A stretch of 64,000 bases of DNA. It comes from SAR86 cluster bacterium. GTDB taxonomy: Bacteria; Pseudomonadota; Gammaproteobacteria; Magnimaribacterales; TMED112. The stretch lies in contig CP097968.1 in the NCBI GenBank assembly GCA_023703555.1, forward strand, positions 1-64,000, written 5' to 3'. Made by a program: the position numbers and the translations under genes. Shown here piece after piece: positions 32,804-42,538 of this stretch (position 1 is its first letter; every line of letters begins with the position of its first letter). Under the pieces are notes generated by a model. It saw nothing but the letters and a program-made list of their open reading frames with translations. It did no database searches and was not told the DNA's origin.

Positions 32804-33524
32804 TAATTTTCTCCAAAATAAAGTTTTTATTAATTACATCGTAAACATCTTTCCATGATTTTGCCTGATATTCGTAAGGCACAATCTCATCCCATTTACG
32901 TTTTTCACAATTAAACCATATTGTATGGAAATTACAATTTCTAGCACCCCCAATATCATTAATTGGGCAATCACCAATATGTAACGACTCTTCTGGTTCG
33001 CATCCACCAATTTTCAGTGCTTTTAGAAAATGTGGTGGGGCAGGTTTATTGCTGGAAACATCTTGTGAGCTTATTGTTGCTTTGAAAAATTTTGCTATAC
33101 CTATGATTCCAAGATCTGCATTACCATTTGAGAGTGATATTAGGTTTGTATCTCTGTTAAGCCTCTCTAAAATATTTTTTGCTCCTGGAAAAAGCTTTAC
33201 TTTATTTCTTATCTTAAAGAATTCAGAAAATGCCTCATTGCTATAATATATTGCTTCATTTTCTTGAGCCCCGAGATGTAAAAGTATTTCTTTGATCACC
33301 TCTTTTCTAAACCGCGTTAAGTCAAATTTAATTAAAGGATCGGTCTCTACTAGGTTTACTTTTATAGCTGTGATCTTTTCTTCATTTATTTTTCTTTCTA
33401 TTTCAGGAAATTTTGAGTTTACGAAACGCCAGAGGGCTTTTTCTGATTCAATGATTACCTTTTTATTAGGCCATAAAGTATCATCGAGATCCAATGTTAC
33501 TAATTTAATTATTTGTCTGGGCAT
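32796..33524 (-). CDS. HAD-superfamily hydrolase (YigB-like)
   Basis: The 242-residue protein is a HAD phosphatase with motif [10 protein letters not shown] near residue 10, motif [10 protein letters not shown] near 130, and motif III with [17 protein letters not shown] near 185. It lies directly after xerC, where YigB, a phosphatase acting on FMN and related phosphates, is found in E. coli and pseudomonads. An ATG at 33554 would extend it further into xerC; the [12 protein letters not shown] start at 33524 gives a standard N-terminus. The exact substrate is unknown. Confidence 0.85.
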   Translation of the reverse strand: MPRQIIKLVTLDLDDTLWPNKKVIIESEKALWRFVNSKFPEIERKINEEKITAIKVNLVETDPLIKFDLTRFRKEVIKEILLHLGAQENEAIYYSNEAFSEFFKIRNKVKLFPGAKNILERLNRDTNLISLSNGNADLGIIGIAKFFKATISSQDVSSNKPAPPHFLKALKIGGCEPEESLHIGDCPINDIGGARNCNFHTIWFNCEKRKWDEIVPYEYQAKSWKDVYDVINKNFILEKINV

Positions 33525-34380
33525 GTGGATGGGCTTTGTCGTAGACATGAACAAGTTGTTGGAAGTTTAATTTTGTGTAAATTTGGGTTGTTGAAAGACT
33601 ACTATGGCCTAAAAGCTCCTGTATTGAACGTAAGTCACCTGAAGATTCAAGTAGGTGCGTAGCAAAACTATGTCTGAGCATGTGAGGGTGTACTGGTGAC
33701 ATGCCAAGCTTTAAAGAGAGGTTGTATAACCGTTGTTGCATTGCTCGAATTGATATTCTCTTACCGTATTTATTAAGAAAAAGTGCGTTGGTTTCGGCAC
33801 TAGAATCGCGTAATTTTAAAAGCTCAAAAATTGATTCTTTTGCAAATTTACCAACTGGTAACATTCTTTCTTTCCCCCCTTTTCCTAAAACTTTTACAAA
33901 GTTAAATTCATCCTCAAATGAATTTATGTTTATCCCAACAGCCTCAGAAATGCGTAACCCACAAGAGTATAAAATCTCTAGAAAAGTCTTATCCCTAACT
34001 TCACTGCTAGTTTTTGGAGTGTAGGAAAGGAGTTTATCTACCTCTTCTAATGTTAATGTTTTTGGGAGCTGATTTTCTTGTTTTGGAACTTTTACATCTT
34101 CAAAATAATTCTCATCTAAATATTCATTTTCTTTAAGAAACCTAAAAAAGGTACTAAGTGCAGAAATGTTTCTTTGAAGAGACCTATTACTCAATCCTTT
34201 TTTTCTAAGATGAATAAGCCATTCAGTTCCAAATTTTCTATTCAGGTTCTCAATTTTTAATTCCTTTTCCTCTAAATAGTTAAAAAATTTTGTAATATCT
34301 CGATGATAATTAGAAATAGTATGTTTAGAGTAATTTTTTACACTAAGAAATTTTTTTAAAAGATCAAGATAGTCTTTCAT
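33505..34380 (-). CDS. xerC: Tyrosine recombinase XerC
   Basis: XerC with XerD resolves chromosome dimers at dif. The 291-residue protein has the N-terminal SAM-like DNA-binding domain (1-95) and a catalytic domain with Arg in CGLRISEA near 148, Lys in GKGGKER near 170, the [10 protein letters not shown] box near 236, LLGHSS near 260 and the nucleophile in QIYTKL near 271. It ends 20 bp inside the HAD gene and is divergent from tkt across 43 bp. xerD is outside the window. Confidence 0.95.
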   Translation of the reverse strand: MKDYLDLLKKFLSVKNYSKHTISNYHRDITKFFNYLEEKELKIENLNRKFGTEWLIHLRKKGLSNRSLQRNISALSTFFRFLKENEYLDENYFEDVKVPKQENQLPKTLTLEEVDKLLSYTPKTSSEVRDKTFLEILYSCGLRISEAVGININSFEDEFNFVKVLGKGGKERMLPVGKFAKESIFELLKLRDSSAETNALFLNKYGKRISIRAMQQRLYNLSLKLGMSPVHPHMLRHSFATHLLESSGDLRSIQELLGHSSLSTTQIYTKLNFQQLVHVYDKAHPHAQTNN

Positions 34381-34396
34381 AACTTTTGTTTAATAA

Positions 34397-34402
34397 TATA
34401 AT
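34397..34402 (+). promoter_or_regulatory. -10 element TATAAT before tkt
   Basis: TATAAT lies 21 bp upstream of the tkt TTG start, in the xerC-tkt divergent gap. The following TAAGGA at 34408-34413 is a reasonable ribosome binding site and supports the TTG at 34424. A matching -35 was not identified with confidence. Confidence 0.4.
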
Positions 34403-34423
34403 CTACCTAAGGATAATCTTACT

Positions 34424-36385
34424 TTGATAAACAATCCAACTGTAAATGCACTGAGATTTCTATCTGTTGATAGTGTAGAAAGAGCAAAATCTGGACATCC
34501 AGGCATGCCCTTAGGAATGGCAGATATTGCTGAAGTGCTTTGGAGGCAACACCTAAGACATTCTCCTAGCAATCCATATTGGTTTAATAGAGATAGATTC
34601 GTTTTGTCAAATGGGCATGGTTCTATGTTGTTATATAGCTTGCTTCACTTAACAGGATATGATCTTTCCATAGATGATCTAAAAGATTTTAGACAAACAA
34701 AATCAAAAACTCCTGGTCACCCAGAATATCGAATAACTCCAGGAGTTGAAACTACAACAGGTCCTCTTGGCCAAGGTCTTGCAAATGCTGTAGGGATGGC
34801 GCTTGCTGAAAAAATTCTTGCTAAAAAAATTAATACTAAAGATTTCTGTCCAATTGATCATTTTACTTATTGCTTCTTGGGCGATGGTTGTTTAATGGAG
34901 GGTGTATCACATGAGGCGATGTCTTTTGCAGGCGTTCATAAGCTTGATAAGTTAATTTGTTTCTATGATTCCAATGGTATTTCAATCGATGGAAAGATTG
35001 ATGGTTGGTACAGAGATAATATAAGCTTTCGGTGTGAAGCATATGGATGGAATGTGATTGATAATATTGATGGACACGATAGAAATCAAATAAATTCTGC
35101 AATAATTTCCGCAAAAAAATCCTCTAAACCAACAATGATTGTATGTAAAACACACATTGGTTATGGATCTGGTGATAAACAAGATTCTGAAACATCACAT
35201 GGCGCGCCTTTAGGAAATGATGTTATCTCCAAACTTAGGAAGAATCTAAATTGGCCGTACAAAGAATTTGAAATTCCTCAAAGCATCTATAGTGATTGGA
35301 ATAATATTGACTCAGGTAAGAGACATGAAAAAGAATGGAATGAAATAGTTAAAAGGCACAAAGAATCAGATCTAAAAAAAGGTGAACTTCTTGCAAGGCT
35401 TATTTCTGGGGATATGCCTGAAAAGTTTGATGAAGAATTTAACAAATTTCTTGAGGATATTAAAAGTGATGATCAAGCTATGGCAACAAGAAAAGCTTCC
35501 CAGCTGGTGCTAAATTATCTTAAAAGCATGTTGCCCGAACTTATTGGCGGCTCTGCGGACCTTAGTGGCTCGAATAATACCATCACTTCAAATTCCAAAT
35601 CTATTACAGAAGATCTATCTGGGAACTATATTTATTTTGGTGTAAGAGAGTTTGGTATGAATGCAATAATGAATGGTATGTGCCTTCATGGTGGCCTTAT
35701 TCCTTATGGCGGTACATTTTTAGTCTTTATGGATTATGGAAGAAATGCTGTAAGAATGGCAGCACTTATGGGGATAAGAGTGGTTTTTGTTTTCTCACAT
35801 GACAGTGTCGCCTTGGGTGAAGATGGGCCTACACATCAACCAATCGAACAACTATGTACTCTTAGATCAACACCAAATATGCATACTTGGCGCCCCGCAA
35901 ATTTTTTAGAAACAGCTTATGCTTGGAAAGCAGCATTAAAGAGAAAAAATGGACCAACAACAATTATTCTTAGCAGGCAAAACCTTGAAAATTTTAATAT
36001 CTCTGACCCTGATGATATTCAAAAAGGTGGTTATTTTATTAAAGAGAACTCTGGTGCAAATGTGAACTTGATTGCGACGGGTTCTGAGGTTTCGAATGTA
36101 CTGATTGCATCAGAGAAATTAAATGAAGAGGGTATTGCCACAAATGTTGTAAGTTTGCCGTGTATTGAAGTGCTTGAACAAGATCAAAATTTATACAAAA
36201 AGATTTTCTCAAAAGAAACGATAAATATTGTCATAGAATGCAGCCATCCAAATTCTTGGTTTTCTCATACAAGAAATGTTATTGGTATTAACACTTACGG
36301 AGAGTCCGGTAAAGGCGCAGACTTAGTCAAATTTTTTGGGTTTGATTCTGATAGTCTTTTCCAAAAGATTAAAAGTCTATTGTGA
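34424..36385 (+). CDS. tkt: Transketolase
   Basis: Transketolase moves two-carbon units between sugar phosphates using thiamine diphosphate. The 653-residue protein has SGHPGMPLGMADI near residue 24, the ThDP-binding GDGCLMEGVSHEA near 153, and the pyrimidine-domain segment SHDSVALGEDGPTHQPIEQL near 460. TTG 34424 is the only start that precedes the conserved N-terminus and has a Shine-Dalgarno sequence. It leads a tkt-pgk-fba operon and overlaps pgk by four bases. Confidence 0.97.
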   Translation: MINNPTVNALRFLSVDSVERAKSGHPGMPLGMADIAEVLWRQHLRHSPSNPYWFNRDRFVLSNGHGSMLLYSLLHLTGYDLSIDDLKDFRQTKSKTPGHPEYRITPGVETTTGPLGQGLANAVGMALAEKILAKKINTKDFCPIDHFTYCFLGDGCLMEGVSHEAMSFAGVHKLDKLICFYDSNGISIDGKIDGWYRDNISFRCEAYGWNVIDNIDGHDRNQINSAIISAKKSSKPTMIVCKTHIGYGSGDKQDSETSHGAPLGNDVISKLRKNLNWPYKEFEIPQSIYSDWNNIDSGKRHEKEWNEIVKRHKESDLKKGELLARLISGDMPEKFDEEFNKFLEDIKSDDQAMATRKASQLVLNYLKSMLPELIGGSADLSGSNNTITSNSKSITEDLSGNYIYFGVREFGMNAIMNGMCLHGGLIPYGGTFLVFMDYGRNAVRMAALMGIRVVFVFSHDSVALGEDGPTHQPIEQLCTLRSTPNMHTWRPANFLETAYAWKAALKRKNGPTTIILSRQNLENFNISDPDDIQKGGYFIKENSGANVNLIATGSEVSNVLIASEKLNEEGIATNVVSLPCIEVLEQDQNLYKKIFSKETINIVIECSHPNSWFSHTRNVIGINTYGESGKGADLVKFFGFDSDSLFQKIKSLL

Positions 36386-37500
36386 AGAGTCTTAAAGATG
36401 TTGAGCTTACCAATAAATCTGTTGGTTTAAGGGTTGATTTAAATGTACCAATAGATAACGGTGAGATTGTTAGTTCAGATAGACTATCTGCCGTATTGCC
36501 AACAATAATCTTTATTCTAGAGAAGACTGAAAACCTTTGTCTTATCAGTCATTTAGGACGACCTAAAGAGGGACATTTTGACGAATCACTATCTTTAGAT
36601 CCAATTAGAATATGGTTTGAAAAAAGACTAAATAGAAATATCTCACTTATAAACTCAATTGATAAGGTTAATAAAGGATTAAATATCTTAGAAAATATAA
36701 GGTTCTTCGAAGGGGAAAGCAGTAATTCAGACAACTTAGCAAATTTATTAGCAAATAAGTTTGATATTTATGTGATGGAGGCTTTTGCAACTGCACACAG
36801 AAAGTCTGCCTCAACATATGGTGCTATTCTACAAGCAAAGGAATCTTGTGCTGGTTTATTATTTCATCAGGAAGTGCACAAATTGAATTTAGCTCTTTCA
36901 ATGACAAAGCCATTAATTAGTATTGTTGGTGGCTCAAAAGTTTCAACTAAGCTTGCCGTCCTTAAAAACCTGCTGGATAAGTCAAAAAAAGTACTTGTGG
37001 GTGGCGGTATAGCAAACACTTTTTTGAAAGCTGCTGGCTTTGATATAGGAAATTCTATATATGAAGAAAGCATGTTATCTATTTGTGAAAAAATGCTTAA
37101 TACAGATAAAGTAATTCTTCCTGAAAGGGTAATTATTTCCGAATCTCCATCCTCGGGAGAATCATTTTTTGTAGATGTAAGTGACGTTAGATCTGAAATG
37201 ATGATCTTAGATCTTGAGTTCAAAAAAGAAAGTATTTCTTTTGTAAATCACATGTTCATATGGAATGGACCATTAGGAATTTTCGAAATAGATATATTCT
37301 CTAAAGGCACTAGAGATCTTGTAAAGTTTCTTGAGGAAATACAGGGTGAAGTAATTGCAGGAGGTGGTGAAACTATTTATGCAATTAATAAATTCTCCAA
37401 CCAGAAAAAGTTTTCATATGTTTCAACTGCTGGAGGAGCATTTATTGAATTTATAAGTGGTAAAAAACTTCCATCGGTTGTTGCTCTGGGAGTAAAATAA
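36382..37500 (+). CDS. pgk: Phosphoglycerate kinase
   Basis: Pgk interconverts 1,3-bisphosphoglycerate and 3-phosphoglycerate. The 372-residue protein has the N-terminal RVDLNVPI near residue 17, the substrate motif SHLGRPKEG near 52, VGGSKVSTK near 181 and the C-terminal AGGGETIYAI near 325. Start is GTG 36382 overlapping the tkt stop. In many relatives a GapA/Epd dehydrogenase gene lies between tkt and pgk; here it is missing. Slightly short (E. coli 387). Confidence 0.96.
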   Translation: MKSLKDVELTNKSVGLRVDLNVPIDNGEIVSSDRLSAVLPTIIFILEKTENLCLISHLGRPKEGHFDESLSLDPIRIWFEKRLNRNISLINSIDKVNKGLNILENIRFFEGESSNSDNLANLLANKFDIYVMEAFATAHRKSASTYGAILQAKESCAGLLFHQEVHKLNLALSMTKPLISIVGGSKVSTKLAVLKNLLDKSKKVLVGGGIANTFLKAAGFDIGNSIYEESMLSICEKMLNTDKVILPERVIISESPSSGESFFVDVSDVRSEMMILDLEFKKESISFVNHMFIWNGPLGIFEIDIFSKGTRDLVKFLEEIQGEVIAGGGETIYAINKFSNQKKFSYVSTAGGAFIEFISGKKLPSVVALGVK

Positions 37501-37503
37501 ATA

Positions 37504-38517
37504 ATGGATTTTTCAAGCTTAAATGAAATAGCGAAATTCATTGTTTCTGATGGGAAAGGAATACTTGCTGCAGATGAGAGCAATCCAACATGTGCCAAAA
37601 GATTTGATACTATTTCAGTTGAATCAACTGAGAAAAATAGAAGAGATTACAGAGAGTTATTATTTAGAGCACCTGGAATGGCAAATAATATTGGGGGTGT
37701 CATTTTGTTTGATGAAACAATCAGGCAAAAAACAGATGATGGCCTTCACTTAATCGAAGTTATAAAGCAACAAGGAGCTTTGCCAGGCATTAAGGTTGAC
37801 AAGGGTCTTGTAGCTTTTAATGAATCAAATATTGAGAAAGTAACTAATGGCATTGATGATCTAGATCAAAGGTGCCAAGAGTATGCAAAATTAGGTGCAT
37901 TTTTTACAAAATGGCGTGCAGTATTAAATATTGGTGAACAACTTCCTTCCCAAGATTGTATTGATGCAAACATGTCACTTTTAGCAAAGTACGCTTCCAT
38001 TGTTCAAAAAAATAATATGGTTCCAATGGTTGAGCCAGAGGTGCTAATGGATGGAGACCATTCAATTGAAGACTGTTACGATGCAACATCAAAATGTTTA
38101 GAATCTTTATTTTATTTTCTTTCAGAAGCAGGGGTTGACATTTCTGGTACCATTCTAAAACCAAACATGGTGACATCTGGTAATTCTGCAGAAACGCAAG
38201 CTAGCATAGATGAGGTTGCAGGAGCGACTGTGGAATGTTTAAAATCTTATGTTCCAGATGAACTTCCTGCTATTACCTTTTTGTCTGGGGGTCAGTCTGA
38301 GATTGATGCAACTGCTCATCTAAACGCAATGAACAAAATAAGTAATTACCCATGGCGTTTGAGTTTTTCTTATGGACGAGCACTTCAAGCTGGGACACTA
38401 AAAGCATGGAAAGGAAAAGCTGAGAACGTTAAAGATGCACAATTAGCCTTTTCACATAGGGCTTTTATGAATAAAAAAGCTTCTTTAGGCCTTTGGTCAG
38501 TTGATTTAGAAATTTGA
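37504..38517 (+). CDS. fba: Fructose-bisphosphate aldolase, class I
   Basis: The enzyme cleaves or forms fructose 1,6-bisphosphate. The 337-residue protein belongs to the Schiff-base class I family typical of animals and plants: GILAADESNPTCAKRF near residue 18, FFTKWRAV near 136, VEPEVLMDG near 177, the Schiff-base lysine in TILKPNMV near 217, and FLSGGQSE near 259. It lacks class II zinc motifs. It occupies the position after pgk where proteobacteria related to Pseudomonas carry a class II enzyme. It starts three bases after pgk. Confidence 0.96.
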   Translation: MDFSSLNEIAKFIVSDGKGILAADESNPTCAKRFDTISVESTEKNRRDYRELLFRAPGMANNIGGVILFDETIRQKTDDGLHLIEVIKQQGALPGIKVDKGLVAFNESNIEKVTNGIDDLDQRCQEYAKLGAFFTKWRAVLNIGEQLPSQDCIDANMSLLAKYASIVQKNNMVPMVEPEVLMDGDHSIEDCYDATSKCLESLFYFLSEAGVDISGTILKPNMVTSGNSAETQASIDEVAGATVECLKSYVPDELPAITFLSGGQSEIDATAHLNAMNKISNYPWRLSFSYGRALQAGTLKAWKGKAENVKDAQLAFSHRAFMNKKASLGLWSVDLEI

Positions 38518-38518
38518 T

Positions 38519-39055
38519 TTGAAAAAACTTGCAGTTTTTCTCTCTTCTGGAGAACCTAGCTTTGAAATAAAAGCCGATCTAGAGCAAATTGCTCATTTTC
38601 TTGCTGAGCAAAAAATATGTATGTTGTATGGTGGCGGTAAAATTGGCTTAATGGGTTACCTTTCACAAAAAGTAAAAGAATATCATGGCTTTGTTGAGGG
38701 TGTAACCGTGGAGATGTTTCACAAAAAAAAATATACGCCTGACTATATTGATTTTGTAAAAGTTGAAACAAATTTTTATGATAGAAAGAGAAAATTAAAT
38801 AACCATGCAGATGCATTTCTAATACTGCCTGGAGGGATTGGAACTGCAGATGAATTTTTTGATGTCTTAAACTTAGCAAGCCTTGGATTGATAACTCAAA
38901 GAATTATTGTATACAACAAAAATGATTGTTGGACAGACTTACTTCTGTGGATAGACAAAGCTAAAAAAATGAAAATGTTGCGTACCATCCCTAAAAACTT
39001 GGTTATAGCTGTGAGTATAGATGAGCTTATTTTTTCTTTAAAAAGTTATGTCTAA
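38519..39055 (+). CDS. LOG-family protein (putative nucleotide 5'-monophosphate nucleosidase)
   Basis: The 178-residue protein has the LOG/TIGR00730 signature: GGGKIGLMG near residue 40 and PGGIGTADEFFDVL near 104, where the PGGxGTxxE motif holds the catalytic residues. Family members release the base from nucleoside monophosphates, including cytokinin-type ones; the physiological substrate here is unknown. The TTG start at 38519 comes one base after the fba stop, and the end overlaps acs by eight bases. Confidence 0.9.
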   Translation: MKKLAVFLSSGEPSFEIKADLEQIAHFLAEQKICMLYGGGKIGLMGYLSQKVKEYHGFVEGVTVEMFHKKKYTPDYIDFVKVETNFYDRKRKLNNHADAFLILPGGIGTADEFFDVLNLASLGLITQRIIVYNKNDCWTDLLLWIDKAKKMKMLRTIPKNLVIAVSIDELIFSLKSYV

Positions 39056-40967
39056 GTTTGATGTTAAAAATTTTCTAAATCCTCATATAAAAAACCTTGA
39101 AGACTTTGTTTTGCAATATAAGGAATCAATTCAAAATCCAAGTCAATTTTTTCTTAAAAAAGCAATTTCTTATCTTTCGTGGTTTAAGGAGCCAACAGTC
39201 GGGCATAACGGAAGTTTTGAGGAGACGAAATGGTTTGAAGATGGAACACTAAATATAAGTTATAACTGTATTGATAGACACGCAAAAAATAATCCGGACA
39301 AAATAGCAATAATTTGGCAAGGAGATCAAGAAAATCATTTTAAAAAAATTTCCTATAAAGATCTTCTTAGAGAAGTTTCAAAATTGGCAAATGGCCTAAG
39401 GTCTTTAGGTGTCAAAAAAGGCGACAGAGTTTGTATTTATATGCCCATGATTCCTGAAGCAGCATATTCAATGTTTGCTTGTATGAGAATAGGGGCCATT
39501 CATTCTGTAGTCTTTGGAGGTTTTTCTCCTGAAGCAATTTCATCAAGAATTCTCGACGCTGATTGTAAATATATAATAACTGCAGATGAAGGGATTAGAG
39601 GAGGCAAAACTATTCCACTTAAGTTTTATGTTGATAAAGCTTTAGAAAAATGTCCAGATATAAAAAAAGTAATAGTTCTCCAATACACAAAAGGAAATAT
39701 CAATTGGAATAGTAAATTAGATATCACTTATGAGGAATTAGTCATAGATCAGCCCACAGAGTGTGCGTGTATTGAGCTAAAAGCGGAAGATCCTTCTTTT
39801 ATTCTATATACCTCTGGCTCAACAGGAAAACCCAAAGGAGTACTGCACACAACTGCAGGCTATCTTTTAAGTGCGAATCTTTCATTTAAATATATTTTTG
39901 GAATAAGAGATGACGATATACATTGGTGCACCGCAGATGTGGGATGGATAACAGGCCATACTTATATTCTTTATGGGCCTCTCTCAAGTGGAATCACGAC
40001 AGTAATGTACGAAGGAGTGCCTATGTATCCCGATCCCTCAAGGTTTTGGAAGATTTGTGATCAACATAAAGTAAATATTTTTTATACAGCACCTACTGCA
40101 ATAAGAGCGCTCATAGCTCAAGGTGATAAGCATCTGGACAGTACATCTCGAGATTCAATAAGAGTTCTAGGGACCGTTGGCGAGCCTATTAATCCTGATG
40201 TTTGGGAATGGTATTACCATAAAGTTGGTAAGAGTAAATGCGAACTAGTAGATACCTGGTGGCAGACAGAAACAGGCTCAGTTTTAATATCACCTATTGC
40301 AGGTATTATTGCGAAAAAACCAGGTTCAGCAACACTACCATTTTTCGGTGTAAAGCCTTCAATTGTAAATAATAATGGAAAAAAGTTAGAGGGGAATGCA
40401 AAAGGCAATCTTTGCATAGATTCATCTTGGCCAAGTCAAATTAGAACTGTATTTGGTAATCATAAACGAATGATTGATACTTACTTTAGTCAGTACAAAG
40501 GAAAGTATTTCACTGGTGATGGTGCTAGAAGGGATAAAGACGGCTACTATTGGGTAACTGGAAGAGTCGATGATGTCTTAAATGTTTCCGGACATAGAAT
40601 TGGAACTGCAGAAGTTGAAAGTGCAATCGTAAATCATGTAAACGTTGCTGAGGCAGCAGTTGTAGGGATAGAGCATGATATTAAGGGCCAGGCAATCTTC
40701 GCTTATGTCATTCTTAGAGAAAATAATAAAGACAAAATGACAATTAATTATGAAATTCTTGAAGAAGTTTCTAAAATAATAGGAAAGTTTGCTAAACCGG
40801 AAGTAATTCAATTTACTAGAGACTTGCCTAAGACTAGATCAGGTAAAATAATGAGAAGAATCTTAAGAAAGATAGCAAATAATGAATTCGAAAATTTAGG
40901 TGACACAACTACTCTTGCAGATCCTTCAATAGTTGAAGATCTCATTAAGAATAAACATGAAAGATAA
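39048..40967 (+). CDS. acs: Acetyl-CoA synthetase (AMP-forming)
   Basis: Acs activates acetate to acetyl-CoA via acetyl-AMP. The 639-residue protein has the P-loop-like YTSGSTGKPKGVLHT near residue 256, the adenylate-forming motif WWQTETG near 404, YFTGDGARRDKDGYYW near 486, and the C-terminal PKTRSGKIMRR near 602 whose lysine is the acetylation-control site in this family. It overlaps the LOG gene upstream and an SDR gene downstream. Confidence 0.97.
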   Translation: MSKFDVKNFLNPHIKNLEDFVLQYKESIQNPSQFFLKKAISYLSWFKEPTVGHNGSFEETKWFEDGTLNISYNCIDRHAKNNPDKIAIIWQGDQENHFKKISYKDLLREVSKLANGLRSLGVKKGDRVCIYMPMIPEAAYSMFACMRIGAIHSVVFGGFSPEAISSRILDADCKYIITADEGIRGGKTIPLKFYVDKALEKCPDIKKVIVLQYTKGNINWNSKLDITYEELVIDQPTECACIELKAEDPSFILYTSGSTGKPKGVLHTTAGYLLSANLSFKYIFGIRDDDIHWCTADVGWITGHTYILYGPLSSGITTVMYEGVPMYPDPSRFWKICDQHKVNIFYTAPTAIRALIAQGDKHLDSTSRDSIRVLGTVGEPINPDVWEWYYHKVGKSKCELVDTWWQTETGSVLISPIAGIIAKKPGSATLPFFGVKPSIVNNNGKKLEGNAKGNLCIDSSWPSQIRTVFGNHKRMIDTYFSQYKGKYFTGDGARRDKDGYYWVTGRVDDVLNVSGHRIGTAEVESAIVNHVNVAEAAVVGIEHDIKGQAIFAYVILRENNKDKMTINYEILEEVSKIIGKFAKPEVIQFTRDLPKTRSGKIMRRILRKIANNEFENLGDTTTLADPSIVEDLIKNKHER

Positions 40968-41715
40968 TAAACTTGTTTTAATTTCTGGCTCAGGTAGAGG
41001 TGTTGGTGCTTCAATTGCTAGATCTTTTGTTGAGAAAGATTATCAAGTTGCTATTAATTTTTTTCAAAATGAGAAGCAGGCAAAACTACTAACTAAAGAG
41101 CTTGGCAAAACTACTTCTGCATTCTATGCAGATATTAGAAACAAAGAAGATGTAGTACATATGATAAAAAGTATTAATAAAAAATTTGGAAGGTCTCCAG
41201 AAATATTAGTCAATAATGCAATGGCAGATTTTCTCTTTAATGGAGATGCAAGAAGTATGGTTAATGATATTACTTATGGAGAGATCCTTAATCATCTTGA
41301 TGTTAGTATTAAAGGCAGCCTCAATTTAATACAAGAGGTAATTCCACGAATGGAAGAGAAGAACTTTGGGAGAATTATAAATATTGGTACTAATCTTTTT
41401 CATAATCCTGTTGTTCCATATCATGACTATGTTATTGCAAAGGCAGCATTGTTAGGTTTGACAAGAACATTTGCTAAAGATTTAGGCCCAAAAGGCATCA
41501 CTGTGAATATGGTGTCAGGCGGTTTATTGAAAATTACGGACGCAAGTGCTGCTACCCCAGAAGAGGTTTTTAATATTGTGGCCTCTATGACCCCACTTCA
41601 GAAAGTTACAACAACAAAAGATTTCTCTGATGCAATAACCTTTTTTGCTTCAAACGATTCTAGAGCGATAACTGGACAAAATCTTACTGTTGATGGCGGC
41701 CTCACTTTTAGCTAA
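40957..41715 (+). CDS. Short-chain dehydrogenase/reductase, FabG-like
   Basis: The 252-residue protein is a classical SDR with the cofactor motif GSGRGVGA near residue 9, NNAMAD near 88, and the catalytic Tyr-x3-Lys in YVIAK near 156. The C-terminal SDSRAITGQNLTVDGG-type ending is typical of FabG-like enzymes. The ATG at 40957 gives a normal N-terminus; an earlier in-frame start at 40933 adds eight unlikely residues. It overlaps acs by 11 bp. The substrate is unknown; it is not the fab-cluster FabG. Confidence 0.85.
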   Translation: MKDNKLVLISGSGRGVGASIARSFVEKDYQVAINFFQNEKQAKLLTKELGKTTSAFYADIRNKEDVVHMIKSINKKFGRSPEILVNNAMADFLFNGDARSMVNDITYGEILNHLDVSIKGSLNLIQEVIPRMEEKNFGRIINIGTNLFHNPVVPYHDYVIAKAALLGLTRTFAKDLGPKGITVNMVSGGLLKITDASAATPEEVFNIVASMTPLQKVTTTKDFSDAITFFASNDSRAITGQNLTVDGGLTFS

Positions 41716-41733
41716 GTGTTGTGTACATATTTT

Positions 41734-41850
41734 CTATTCCACTAATTTTTTCTTCCCTTTACGAGAATACTTATTCTTCAGTGAAGTTACGCGTATTTTA
41801 TATTTCGGTGATTTTAAATCTTTAGCCAATGGATTACGTCTTTTTCTCAT
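41734..41850 (-). CDS. arfA: ArfA-like alternative ribosome-rescue factor (38 aa)
   Basis: A 38-codon gene starts at ATG 41850, overlapping the last 17 bp of tatC in another frame. The product is very basic: RKRRNPLAKDLKSPKYKIRV, then KNKYSRKGKKK. The order of an NPxAKxLxxPKYRxRV segment and a Lys/Arg-rich tail is that of ArfA, which recruits RF2 to ribosomes stalled without a stop codon when tmRNA fails. ArfA is short in many species. A near-palindrome (AGAATACTTATTCT at 41764-41777) lies in the coding region. Identification is from pattern recognition and needs a profile match. Confidence 0.62.
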   Translation of the reverse strand: MRKRRNPLAKDLKSPKYKIRVTSLKNKYSRKGKKKLVE

Positions 41851-42538
41851 TCGTAAATGCTAAACCAAGTTCAAATAAAATATACATTGGCACTGCTAAA
41901 AAAATTTGTGAAATTATATCAGGAGGCGTAAGAATCATTCCTACAAAGAAACAAAAAATCAGGAAAATACCTCTATATTCTCTAAGCTCATTTTTTGTAA
42001 TTAGACCAAAGGAAATAATTGCATTAATTAACAATGGTATTTGAAAAGTCAAGCCAAAAGCTATCATCAGATTTAAAGAAAAATTATAAAATTTTCCTAT
42101 GTCAGTTGTAATTGCTAGATTTTCTGGACCAATATTTTGAAAAAAATAAAAGACATTGGGCAATACCACTGATATGCAGAAAATTACACCAAGGTAGAAA
42201 AGTATTGAGCCCAATACAGTCCTTGAAAAAATTATTTTCCTTTCCTGTTTATATAATCCTGGAGACATGAAAGAAAGAACCTGAAATATTAAGTAAGGAA
42301 AGGTTAAAAGAAATGCGATAAAAAAAACTAATTTTAATGGTACAAAAAATGGAGAGGCGACTTCAATTGCAATCAGATTTTGTTCAATTGTTCTTGATAC
42401 AAAGGTAGAAAAGAATTCAAATAATAATTTATTAAAAGGCAAAAGAACAACTAAAGAAATACCAAAGAATAAAAATGATTTTATGATTCTGTTTCTTAGT
42501 TCTTTGAAATGTGAGGTTATTGAATCATCCTTGATCAT
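41834..42538 (-). CDS. tatC: Sec-independent protein translocase TatC
   Basis: TatC is the receptor subunit of the twin-arginine export system. The 234-residue protein has six hydrophobic helices and conserved features: the cytoplasmic N-terminus with HFKELRNRI near residue 10, PFFVPLKLVFFIAFLLTFPYLIFQ near 65 as a helix, and the FMSPGLYKQERK loop near 90. It overlaps tatB by 14 bp. It forms the tatABC operon downstream of ubiE-ubiB. Confidence 0.95.
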   Translation of the reverse strand: MIKDDSITSHFKELRNRIIKSFLFFGISLVVLLPFNKLLFEFFSTFVSRTIEQNLIAIEVASPFFVPLKLVFFIAFLLTFPYLIFQVLSFMSPGLYKQERKIIFSRTVLGSILFYLGVIFCISVVLPNVFYFFQNIGPENLAITTDIGKFYNFSLNLMIAFGLTFQIPLLINAIISFGLITKNELREYRGIFLIFCFFVGMILTPPDIISQIFLAVPMYILFELGLAFTNEKKT

